NCBI RefSeq assembly: GCF_002159945.1
Contig: NZ_NFJQ01000011.1
Location: 62,001-126,000, forward strand
DNA length: 64,000 nt
DNA from: Cloacibacillus sp. An23
Lineage (GTDB): Bacteria; Synergistota; Synergistia; Synergistales; Synergistaceae
Direction: 5' to 3'
This document shows, in pieces, positions 26,454-33,494 of the stretch; positions within the stretch are counted from its first letter, which is position 1; each line of letters opens with the position of its first letter. Below the pieces are notes generated by a model. That model had not been told where the DNA came from. It was given only the letters and a program-made list of their open reading frames with translations, and searched no databases. The position numbers and the translations under genes were made by a program.

Positions 26454-27424
26454 ACGAGCTTGTAGACGGCTTCGGACGCAGGCTTAACTACGTCCGCATA
26501 TCCGTGACCGACCGCTGCAACTTCCGATGCACCTACTGTATGCCGGAAGAGGGTGTCAAGTGCCTCAGCCACAGGGACATACTTCGCTACGAAGATATAG
26601 CGTTTCTGTGCGCCGCGTTCGCGGAGCTCGGCGTAAGGAAATTCCGCTTTACCGGCGGCGAACCGCTTGTAAGAAAGGGACTGGTGCCTTTTTTGAAGGA
26701 CTTTCACGCGGCTATGCCGCAGGCAAAAACTGCCCTTACGACCAACGGTTCGCTGCTTGAGGAATACGCGGACGGTCTTGCCGAAGCGGGGCTCGGCTCC
26801 CTCAACATAAGCCTAGACACGCTCGAGCCGGAGAAATTCCGCAGCATAACTAGGATCGGCGACATCGGGCGCGTATTCGCCGGAATCAGAGCCGCGCGGC
26901 GCGCCGGGCTGACGAACATAAAGCTCAACACGGTGCTGATACGCGGCTTCAACGACGGGGAAGTGGGGCGGCTGCTGGAGTTCGCCGAAGAAAACAGCCT
27001 CCTGCTCCGGCTGATAGAATTCATGCCGCTAGAGGACGACGTGTGGTCCAAGGACGCCTTCATAAGCGGAGAGGAAATCCTGTCGATGCTCCCCGGAGGA
27101 CGCTGGATCAAAGAAGAAAACGGCGGCTCGAAAGAGGACGGCCCGGCGCAGTATTTCATGAATGAGGCGACCGGGCGCAGAATAGGCGTCATCGACGCAG
27201 TGACGAATCACTTCTGCCGGAGCTGCAACCGCCTGCGAGTTTCTGCTGAAGGCGGGCTTCGGACGTGCCTTTTCAGCGAGAACGAGACGCCGCTTAAAGC
27301 TATAATAGAAAGCAGAGACGCCGCGACGCTCCGCGAAGCGCTGCTCAATGCGGCAAGAGAGAAGCCGCGCTGCTGGAGCGACGTAAAGACCGGGACGCTC
27401 CACATGTCGGGAATCGGAGGTTGA
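26444..27424 (+). CDS. moaA: GTP 3',8-cyclase MoaA
   Basis: This 326-residue radical SAM enzyme performs the first step of molybdenum cofactor synthesis from GTP. It has the SAM cluster motif CNFRCTYC, the C-terminal second cluster (CRSCNRLRVS and a later Cys in RTCLF), and the C-terminal Gly-Gly tail (GIGG) needed for activity. The ATG at 26444 overlaps the upstream moeA end. moaC follows after four bases. Confidence 0.97.
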   Translation: MALNELVDGFGRRLNYVRISVTDRCNFRCTYCMPEEGVKCLSHRDILRYEDIAFLCAAFAELGVRKFRFTGGEPLVRKGLVPFLKDFHAAMPQAKTALTTNGSLLEEYADGLAEAGLGSLNISLDTLEPEKFRSITRIGDIGRVFAGIRAARRAGLTNIKLNTVLIRGFNDGEVGRLLEFAEENSLLLRLIEFMPLEDDVWSKDAFISGEEILSMLPGGRWIKEENGGSKEDGPAQYFMNEATGRRIGVIDAVTNHFCRSCNRLRVSAEGGLRTCLFSENETPLKAIIESRDAATLREALLNAAREKPRCWSDVKTGTLHMSGIGG

Positions 27425-27428
27425 AATC

Positions 27429-27920
27429 ATGGGCGAATATACTCATTTCGACGCGGAAGGCCGGCCCACGCTCGTAGACGTGAGCGGTAAAGCCGTCACA
27501 AAACGCACCGCGTGGGCGGAGGGCTGGCTGTACCTCCCTGACTCGATATACGAGACCGTCTCCAATGGAGCCGTCAAGAAAGGCGACCCGTTCTCCATAG
27601 CCGAGCTCGGCGGCATAATGGGGGCGAAACGCACGCCCGACCTTATACCGCTCTGCCACACGATACGGCTTGACAACGTAAGGGTACGCTGCGAGCTTGA
27701 TCACGAAAAGAAAGCGCTCAAAATCACCTGCGAGGCATCGGCATCCGAAGTCACGGGCGTAGAGATGGAGGCTCTTACTGGGGTTTCCGTAGCGGCGCTG
27801 ACCTTCTACGACATGTGCAAGGGGATAGACAAGGGAATGATAATCAAGGACATCCGCCTGCTCCGCAAAACCGGAGGCAAGAGCGGCGAATGGAACGCCG
27901 GAAGGGGCTACGGGGAATGA
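27429..27920 (+). CDS. moaC: Cyclic pyranopterin monophosphate synthase MoaC
   Basis: This 163-residue enzyme turns the MoaA product into cyclic pyranopterin monophosphate. It has the conserved MVDVS-like start (LVDVSGKAVTKRTA), the LIPLCHTI motif, and the EMEALTGVSVAALTFYDMCK helix. The length is normal. GGAGG for this ATG lies in the last codons of moaA, and its stop overlaps the next start (ATGA). Confidence 0.97.
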   Translation: MGEYTHFDAEGRPTLVDVSGKAVTKRTAWAEGWLYLPDSIYETVSNGAVKKGDPFSIAELGGIMGAKRTPDLIPLCHTIRLDNVRVRCELDHEKKALKITCEASASEVTGVEMEALTGVSVAALTFYDMCKGIDKGMIIKDIRLLRKTGGKSGEWNAGRGYGE

Positions 27921-28732
27921 TGAGAATACTCAGGCTGTACGCGCCGTCGCTGATAGGCGACCACACTCTCTGCTACGTCAGCACAAACAGGGACGGAAAC
28001 GTATGTATCAACGACGTAGAGATACAGGTGCTCTGGGCCCGCGCGGGAGATCCGCTTGACGGCGAAGAACGCGCCGGAGCGATGACCGTCGTGCTTCCGC
28101 GCGAAGCCGAACTGAAAGAAGGGGACTTCCTCTCGGTAGGCAAGGACGGAGACACCCTTCTGCGCTGGCAGGACGGGCGCTTCCGCGTATGCCGGGCCGG
28201 ATTCCTCGGCGTATCAGAGAAGGCCGAGATATGGCCCGCGATAAGGACTGCCGTGCTCACGGTCAGCGACAAGGGCAGCAGGGGGGAGCGAGAGGACACC
28301 GCAGGGCCGGAGCTCGAGCATCTCGCCTTCATGCAGGGATGCGTGACGGAGGACAAGAAAATCGTCCCAGACGACCCGGAAGAGATATGCGCCGCTGTCA
28401 TGGCGTGGGCCGAGGCCGGCATAAGCCTCGTTCTTACGACAGGCGGCACAGGGCTTTCGCAGCGCGACAACACGCCCGAGGCGCTGCTTTCGATAGCGGA
28501 CAAGACCGTCCCGGGCTTCGGAGAAATGATGCGCATAGAGACGCTGAAATACACGGAGCGCTCATTCCTCACGCGTTCCGTCGCCATAATCACCGGACGC
28601 ACGCTCGCCGTCGCTTTCCCGGGGAGCCGCCGCGGAGTGGAGCAGTGCTTCGGCGCGATAGCGGGAGGGCTGCGCCACGCGGTCGAGACGCTCACAGGCA
28701 AAGCCTCCGAATGCGGCGGACATAAGCACTGA
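27917..28732 (+). CDS. mog: MogA/MoaB-type molybdopterin adenylyltransferase with extra N-terminal domain
   Basis: The 271 residues form two parts. From about residue 110 on it is a MogA/MoaB domain with TVSDKGSRGEREDTAGP, TTGGTGLSQRDNTPEA and AFPGSRRGVEQCF; this adenylylates molybdopterin before MoeA acts. The first 95-100 residues form a beta-rich domain that I cannot identify with certainty. In other organisms MOSC domains are fused at this place, but the usual MOSC cysteine motif is not clear. The first ATG (27917) overlaps the moaC stop; a second ATG follows at once. It is the last recognisable gene of the cofactor run. moaD, moaE and mobA are not in the window. Confidence 0.88.
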   Translation: MMRILRLYAPSLIGDHTLCYVSTNRDGNVCINDVEIQVLWARAGDPLDGEERAGAMTVVLPREAELKEGDFLSVGKDGDTLLRWQDGRFRVCRAGFLGVSEKAEIWPAIRTAVLTVSDKGSRGEREDTAGPELEHLAFMQGCVTEDKKIVPDDPEEICAAVMAWAEAGISLVLTTGGTGLSQRDNTPEALLSIADKTVPGFGEMMRIETLKYTERSFLTRSVAIITGRTLAVAFPGSRRGVEQCFGAIAGGLRHAVETLTGKASECGGHKH

Positions 28733-28738
28733 AAAATA

Positions 28739-28782
28739 CGGAGAACAGCCGCGCGTCAGCTTAATAGCGCGGCTGTTCCCCG
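28739..28782 (-). terminator. Terminator, best oriented for the minus strand
   Basis: CGGAGAACAGCCGCGC (28739-28754) pairs with GCGCGGCTGTTCCCCG (28767-28782) with a single mismatch. On the minus strand the stem is followed at once by TATTTTT; on the plus strand no T-run follows. It may end transcripts from the lipase gene (29046-30020) after passing antisense through the small gene at 28801. Confidence 0.6.
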
Positions 28783-28800
28783 TCTGAATATTTATCGGTA

Positions 28801-29016
28801 ATGCCGGCGAGTTATCCGCTTTCCGAAGCCTTTCACGAAGAATACCGGCGTCTTTACGACCGCTGCGTCAAAGTATTCACGAGAGACGGCGGCGCAGTGG
28901 AAGGCGTTTTCTGCGATGAATTTTTCGAGGACGAATCAGTTTTGGTAAGCGGCAGGGAAGTTATGATAATCAGGATAACGGACGTCGAACGCATGGAAGC
29001 GGCGAAAAATGATTGA
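28801..29016 (+). CDS. Hypothetical 71-residue protein, possibly an Sm-like barrel
   Basis: This small acidic protein is not recognised. After about 18 residues it shows alternating hydrophobic strands with a DGG turn (VKVFTRDGGAVEGVF), an acidic loop (DEFFEDES) and a closing strand pair ending in ITDVERME. This order recalls small Sm/Lsm-like or Hfq-like barrels, but no family motif is firm. The ribosome site is weak, and it faces the convergent lipase gene. Its position right after the molybdenum cofactor genes could mean a link, or chance. Confidence 0.5.
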   Translation: MPASYPLSEAFHEEYRRLYDRCVKVFTRDGGAVEGVFCDEFFEDESVLVSGREVMIIRITDVERMEAAKND

Positions 29017-29045
29017 CGCTCAGGCTTGTCCGCAGCCGGCGCAGA

Positions 29046-30020
29046 TTACTTTTCTTTTCCGCGCGTTCCGTAATATCTCGCGATTATATCGTATATACGC
29101 CGCTTCGCCGCACCTTTGCGCAAAAGCTGTTTTTCCAGAGCTTTCATGCAGCGCCTGATACGGCGCCTGCGTTTCAGCGTCCTTTTCCTGCGGGCGGAGA
29201 ACGCCGAGCGGACATTACGGGCGACGCCGCTTTGTCCGAGCCATTCGCCGCAGCGCCGCAGCAGGCAGTTCCGCGCGTCGGACTCGTCGGCCCATCTGTT
29301 TTCGCTGAGATTTTCCAGCGTTTTCGCCACTGTGTGCTTGTCTGCTATGCTCAGCCAGTTGCCTGGCGCGTCCTTCAGGTAATGGACGCTGCCGACGTGG
29401 TGCGACGCAGTCGCGGAGGTCAGCAGCCCCGCGACGAAATCCTGCTCGAACATGCCGATGTTGACGAAGCTGTGTATATTCTCGCGGCTCTTTTTCACCG
29501 TAACGCCGAGCTTCTTCATAAACTCCGCTATATTTCCGCCGCAGTCCGCCGAACGGGTCAGTCTGCCTATTCCGTATGGATTGAAGGCGTACGCCTCGAA
29601 GCCGAAGACGTAGGCCGTCATAGCTGCGAGCGTCCCGCCGAGGCTGTGGCCTGTGCAGACCGCGCTGTGTCCGGAAAATCCGAATTTCTTCTCCATTTCT
29701 GCCGCGAACGCGAGCGCGTCGTACATCTGCCGCGGCGGGCCGATGAGCATCATGCGCGCGTCGGTGAGTATAGTGTCCTTGAACGGCTCGCGTATGAACT
29801 CCGTGCCTCTGAAGGCGAACACATAACCGCCGTCCGAGAGGTCACGCAGAAGATAACACTGAAAGCCGCTTGCCTCCTCGTCGCGGTAGCCGGCCAACGT
29901 GTACTTCATGCCAGTCGGGTCCGACGCGAGAAATTCTTTCATCTCTGAGGGATCTTTATACGACGCTCTGGAGAGCCTTGCGTATTCCATTATTTTTTCA
30001 GTTTCACGCATGCGCGGCAT
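29046..30020 (-). CDS. Lipase-like alpha/beta hydrolase (class 3 type)
   Basis: This 324-residue protein has the nucleophile elbow GHSLGG (about residues 120-125) and an upstream AFRGTE strand typical of lipase class 3 and DUF2974-like hydrolases. Candidate acid and histidine residues follow at a normal distance (DKHTV near 225). No signal peptide or membrane segment is visible, so it should be cytoplasmic unless exported otherwise. The C-terminal 70 residues are rich in Arg and Lys. GGAAGGA precedes the ATG. It is divergent from copA across a 210-base gap. The substrate is unknown. Confidence 0.8.
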   Translation of the reverse strand: MPRMRETEKIMEYARLSRASYKDPSEMKEFLASDPTGMKYTLAGYRDEEASGFQCYLLRDLSDGGYVFAFRGTEFIREPFKDTILTDARMMLIGPPRQMYDALAFAAEMEKKFGFSGHSAVCTGHSLGGTLAAMTAYVFGFEAYAFNPYGIGRLTRSADCGGNIAEFMKKLGVTVKKSRENIHSFVNIGMFEQDFVAGLLTSATASHHVGSVHYLKDAPGNWLSIADKHTVAKTLENLSENRWADESDARNCLLRRCGEWLGQSGVARNVRSAFSARRKRTLKRRRRIRRCMKALEKQLLRKGAAKRRIYDIIARYYGTRGKEK

Positions 30021-30168
30021 TGAATCCTTCCGTCATATTGTTAATATACGCGAGGCCCGTCCGCGTTCCCGCACGCGGACAGCGCTGAAATTATAGATTT
30101 CTGTGCCGCTTTGGGTCAAGTTTCCAAAAGCCGGCTGCTCGGGGCTATGCAAAAGAGCGTTAGCGAAG

Positions 30169-30196
30169 TATAATCCATATACCCCCACTAGGGGTA
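30169..30196 (+). promoter_or_regulatory. copA promoter -10 and CsoR-type operator
   Basis: A perfect TATAAT (30169-30174) is followed by TACCCC-CACTA-GGGGTA (30180-30196), a palindrome of the form bound by copper-sensing CsoR repressors. A CsoR gene ends this operon, so copper-relieved autoregulation is likely. No good -35 box is seen. The rest of the gap towards the lipase gene shows nothing clear. Confidence 0.72.
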
Positions 30197-30230
30197 GGTA
30201 TTAGAGCTATGATGAAAAGAGGCATAGAAT

Positions 30231-32852
30231 ATGAAAAAGGATTATTTCGACGTTACCGGCATGAGCTGTGCGGCATGTTCCGCGCGCGTGGAAAAGAGCG
30301 TCGCGAAGCTTCCTGGTGTGAAGGAGGTTTCCGTGAATCTCCTGAAGAACAGTATGACTGTCGAGTACGACGAGAACGCGCTTAGCCCGGACGGAATCGT
30401 AGACGCCGTCGTGAAGGCAGGGTACGGAGCTTCGCTGCGCGCCGCCGGAGGGAAGGCCGCGAAGGCTGCTTCAAAATCCGCGCCCGCACCGGTGGACGCG
30501 GCGATGAAGGAGTACGAGGGGATGAAACGGCGGCTTGTCGCGTCGGCGGTTTTCGCCGCGCCGCTTTTCTATATTTCTATGGGGCACATGATGGGCTGGC
30601 CGCTCCCGGCTTTTTTCCACGGTGCGGAGAACGCTATGGTTTTCGCTCTGACGCTGTTTATTCTGACCGTCCCGATTTTGTTTATCAATTTCAAGTTTTT
30701 CCGCGTGGGTTTTGCGTCGCTCGCTCACGGGGCGCCGAATATGGATTCGCTTATCGCGCTCGGCGCCGGCGCGGCGCTCGTCTACGGTGTGTACGCGCTG
30801 TATAAGATAGCTTTCGCGCTCGGGCGCGGCGATTTCACGACGGCGTCGCATTTCTCGATGGATCTGTATTTCGAGTCGGCGGGAATGATTCTGACGCTGA
30901 TAACCCTCGGCAAGTTCTTCGAGGCGCGCGCTAAGGGGCGTACGTCGGACGCGGTGAACAAACTTATCAACCTTGCGCCCAAGACCGCCGTCGTCGTGCG
31001 CGGCGGCGAGGAGACGGAGATTCCCGCCGAAGAGGTGGAGAAGGGGGACGTCCTCGTCGTGCGCGCGGGGCAGGCGGTCCCGGCGGACGGCGTTCTGACG
31101 GAAGGGCACGCCGCCGTGGACGAGTCGGCCATCACCGGCGAGAGCATCCCGGTTGAGAAGCAGCCCGGCGACAAGCTGATAGGCGCGACGACTGTCAAGT
31201 CCGGCTACCTCAGGATGCGCGCGACGGAAGTCGGAGACGAGACGGCGCTGGCGCGTATCGTGAAGCTTGTGGATGAGGCGACGAGCTCCAAGGCTCCTAT
31301 CGCCAAGCTCGCGGATAAGGTGAGCGGCGTTTTCGTCCCAGCGGTCATCGCGGTCGCGCTGGTCACGGCCGCAGTGTGGCTCGCTCTGGGTTACGGCGTT
31401 GAGTTCGCGCTTTCGCGTGCAATCGCGGTGCTCGTGATTTCCTGCCCGTGCGCGCTCGGCCTTGCCACTCCGACGGCTATTATGGTTGGGACGGGACGCG
31501 GCGCCACGAACGGGATTCTTATAAAATCGGCGGAGGCGCTTGAAACGGCGCACGACATAAAGACCGTGGTGCTGGATAAGACCGGGACCATCACGAAGGG
31601 CGAGCCGGAGGTGACGGACGTGATCCACCGCTCCGATATGAGCGCGGATGAATTCATGACGTTCGCCGCGTCGCTTGAAAAGTATTCTGAGCATCCGCTT
31701 GGCGTCGCGATCGTTTCGAAAGCCGCCTGTGATAAACTGCCCTTAAAACCGGTCGAGGGTTTCAGACAGGAGCCGGGCAAGGGCGTCGGAGGTTATATAG
31801 AAGGAACTGAGTGGCGCGGCGGCAACAGAAAGCTGATGGAGGAGTACGGGCTGTACGGCGACAAGGAGCGCAAGCTTGAGCAAAAGCTTGCCGACGAAGG
31901 CAAGACGCCGCTCTTCTTCGTTTACGGCGGGAGATTCGCCGGGGTGATAGCGCTCGCCGACGTCGTGAAGCCGACGAGCCGCCGCGCGGTGGAAGAGCTT
32001 CACGCGATGGGGATAAGGGTCGTCATGCTGACTGGCGACAACGAGCGCACGGCTCGGGCCATACAGCGCGAGGTCGGAGCCGACGAGGTTATAGCCGAGG
32101 TGCTGCCGCAGGATAAGGAGAAGGAGGTGCGCCGCATCCAGGAGTCGGGTGTGAAGGCTGCGATGGTGGGCGACGGTATAAACGACGCTCCGGCGCTCGC
32201 GCGCGCCGACGTAGGCATAGCGATAGGCGCCGGCACGGACGTGGCGATCGAGTCCGCCGGCATCGTGCTCATGCGCAGCGACCTGCTGGACGCGGCGGGC
32301 GCGATACAGCTCGGCAGGGCGGTCATACGCAATATAAAAGAAAACCTGTTTTGGGCTCTCTTTTACAATACGCTGTGCATTCCGGTCGCGGCCGGAGTTT
32401 TTTATCCGTCGTTCGGCCTGAAGCTGAGCCCGATGATAGGCGCGCTCGCTATGAGTTTCAGCTCCGTCTTCGTCGTGTCGAACGCTTTGCGGCTGCGGCT
32501 GTTCAAGCCGAAGTTCCAAGCCGCCTCCGGGGACGGCGGAGAAGCGCGAAATTCCGCAAAAGAGTGCCGCGTCGAGGCGATAGCCGTAGAAGACGGCGCT
32601 GAAGTCAATAAAGAGACGAAGGGAGAAGATGCGAAAATGAAAAAGGTTCTGCATGTGGAGGGCATGATGTGCCAGATGTGCGTGAAGCACGTAACGCAGG
32701 CTCTGAAGAATGTGGCGGGCGTAGAGGACGTTGACGTATCTTTGGAGACAAAGACTGCAACGGTCACGTTGAGTACGGACGTTGACGGCTCGGTTCTCGC
32801 GAAGGCCGTCAAGGAGGCCGGATACGAAGTCACAGGCGTGGAGACGGAATGA
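30231..32852 (+). CDS. copA: Copper-exporting P1B-type ATPase CopA
   Basis: This 873-residue inner-membrane pump drives Cu(I) out of the cytoplasm. The order is: an N-terminal metal-binding domain with MSCAAC (about 10-15), eight membrane segments, the actuator TGES, the ion-site SCPCALGLATPTA, the phosphorylation motif DKTGT, GDGINDAPAL, and a second metal-binding domain at the C-terminus (about 805-873) with MMCQMC. Most CopA proteins carry such domains only at the N-terminus. A charged, low-complexity linker (about 765-802) precedes the last domain. It overlaps csoR by four bases. Confidence 0.96.
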   Translation: MKKDYFDVTGMSCAACSARVEKSVAKLPGVKEVSVNLLKNSMTVEYDENALSPDGIVDAVVKAGYGASLRAAGGKAAKAASKSAPAPVDAAMKEYEGMKRRLVASAVFAAPLFYISMGHMMGWPLPAFFHGAENAMVFALTLFILTVPILFINFKFFRVGFASLAHGAPNMDSLIALGAGAALVYGVYALYKIAFALGRGDFTTASHFSMDLYFESAGMILTLITLGKFFEARAKGRTSDAVNKLINLAPKTAVVVRGGEETEIPAEEVEKGDVLVVRAGQAVPADGVLTEGHAAVDESAITGESIPVEKQPGDKLIGATTVKSGYLRMRATEVGDETALARIVKLVDEATSSKAPIAKLADKVSGVFVPAVIAVALVTAAVWLALGYGVEFALSRAIAVLVISCPCALGLATPTAIMVGTGRGATNGILIKSAEALETAHDIKTVVLDKTGTITKGEPEVTDVIHRSDMSADEFMTFAASLEKYSEHPLGVAIVSKAACDKLPLKPVEGFRQEPGKGVGGYIEGTEWRGGNRKLMEEYGLYGDKERKLEQKLADEGKTPLFFVYGGRFAGVIALADVVKPTSRRAVEELHAMGIRVVMLTGDNERTARAIQREVGADEVIAEVLPQDKEKEVRRIQESGVKAAMVGDGINDAPALARADVGIAIGAGTDVAIESAGIVLMRSDLLDAAGAIQLGRAVIRNIKENLFWALFYNTLCIPVAAGVFYPSFGLKLSPMIGALAMSFSSVFVVSNALRLRLFKPKFQAASGDGGEARNSAKECRVEAIAVEDGAEVNKETKGEDAKMKKVLHVEGMMCQMCVKHVTQALKNVAGVEDVDVSLETKTATVTLSTDVDGSVLAKAVKEAGYEVTGVETE
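32637..32852 (+). other. Possible internal start giving a free CopZ-like chaperone
   Basis: An in-frame ATG at codon 803 of copA is preceded by AAGGGAG (32619-32625). It would give a 71-residue protein that begins MKKVLHVEGMMCQMC, which looks like a complete stand-alone copper chaperone with its own natural start. Spacing of 11 bases is a little long. Whether this start is used cannot be told from sequence. Confidence 0.3.
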
Positions 32853-33112
32853 AGGCCGACAAAGCCGAGGTAAGCCGCAAAATAAAGATAGCGCGCGGAC
32901 AGCTCGACGGTATTCTGCGAATGATAGAGGAGGACCGCTACTGCGTCGACATTTCGTATCAGCTTCTAGCGACGCAGGCCCTCCTTAAGCGCGCGAATCA
33001 GGATATATTGCAGGCGCATATCAGGCATTGCGTGAAGGAGGCGCTTCAGACAGACGAGCCGAATCCGAAGCTGGAAGAGGCTTTGACGCTGCTCGAAAAA
33101 ATGGCGCAGTAA
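32849..33112 (+). CDS. csoR: Copper-sensing transcriptional repressor CsoR
   Basis: This 87-residue all-helical regulator leaves DNA when it binds Cu(I). The copper ligands Cys32, His57 and Cys61 have the same spacing as Cys36-His61-Cys65 of M. tuberculosis CsoR. This separates it from nickel (RcnR), formaldehyde (FrmR) and persulfide (CstR) relatives. It starts in the ATGA overlap at the end of copA, and the likely operator lies at 30180-30196, so it controls its own operon. Confidence 0.95.
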   Translation: MKADKAEVSRKIKIARGQLDGILRMIEEDRYCVDISYQLLATQALLKRANQDILQAHIRHCVKEALQTDEPNPKLEEALTLLEKMAQ

Positions 33113-33121
33113 CAGGACGCG

Positions 33122-33164
33122 GCCCCTGCCGTTTCGCGCCGCGCGCCGTAACGGCGGGGCTTTT
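33122..33164 (+). terminator. Intrinsic terminator after csoR
   Basis: GCCCCTGCCGTT pairs with AACGGCGGGGC (33150-33160) with one bulged T. TTTT follows (33161-33164). It closes the copper operon. Confidence 0.7.
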
Positions 33165-33206
33165 GCCGGCGCTCGGTTTCGTCGGCTTTTTATTATAAAT
33201 TTCCTG

Positions 33207-33235
33207 TTGACAACAAAGTTTTGCGGTGCTAGGAT
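33207..33235 (+). promoter_or_regulatory. Promoter of the aromatic operon
   Basis: TTGACA (33207-33212) and TAGGAT (33230-33235) are separated by exactly 17 bases. This is a near-consensus sigma-70 promoter. It lies about 45 bases after the csoR terminator and starts the leader described below. Confidence 0.88.
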
Positions 33236-33280
33236 TTTCACCGTCGGGTCAATCCCGTACAAAAGGAGAGTTTATTGATA

Positions 33281-33346
33281 ATGAAGCAGTTCGCAGCTTA
33301 CCAGTTTTATTTTGGATACTTTTACTTTTTTAGCCCCCAAAGCTGA
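33281..33346 (+). CDS. Phe/Tyr-rich attenuator leader peptide
   Basis: This 21-residue reading frame is preceded by AAAAGGAG and starts with ATG (33281); an in-frame TTG at 33275 is also possible and is better spaced. The peptide has Phe at positions 4, 9, 11, 14, 16, 17 and Tyr at 7, 10, 13, 15, so ten of 21 codons are aromatic. It stands between a strong promoter and a strong terminator in front of DAHP synthase. The expected role is that of pheL or trpL: ribosome stalling on scarce Phe- or Tyr-tRNA prevents terminator folding. Confidence 0.87.
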   Translation: MKQFAAYQFYFGYFYFFSPQS

Positions 33347-33410
33347 ATAAGTGAAGGTGTCTTTTGCTGCGAAACGCTTTTCTCAAGACAAACGAAATCA
33401 GAGAAATCAA

Positions 33411-33450
33411 AGCCTGCGGTGAATGAACAACTTCACCGCAGGCTTTTTTT
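33411..33450 (+). terminator. Attenuator terminator before aroF
   Basis: AGCCTGCGGTGAA (33411-33423) and TTCACCGCAGGCT (33432-33444) form a perfect 13-base stem with an 8-base loop. The T-run reaches 33450. It starts 64 bases after the leader-peptide stop and ends 44 bases before aroF. A possible competing helix is GCTTTTCTC (around 33376-33384) with GAGAAATCAAAGC (around 33401-33413), which would take the first bases of the 5' arm; it looks weak by eye. Confidence 0.9.
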
Positions 33451-33494
33451 ATTGGCCGCGCAAGGCGCGGAGATTTTTCAGGAGGGATATTGAA

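Noticed and set aside
33260-33450. T-box or amino-acid riboswitch before aroF
   Set aside because: I see no T-box sequence or specifier stem; the aromatic leader frame and terminator explain the region better.
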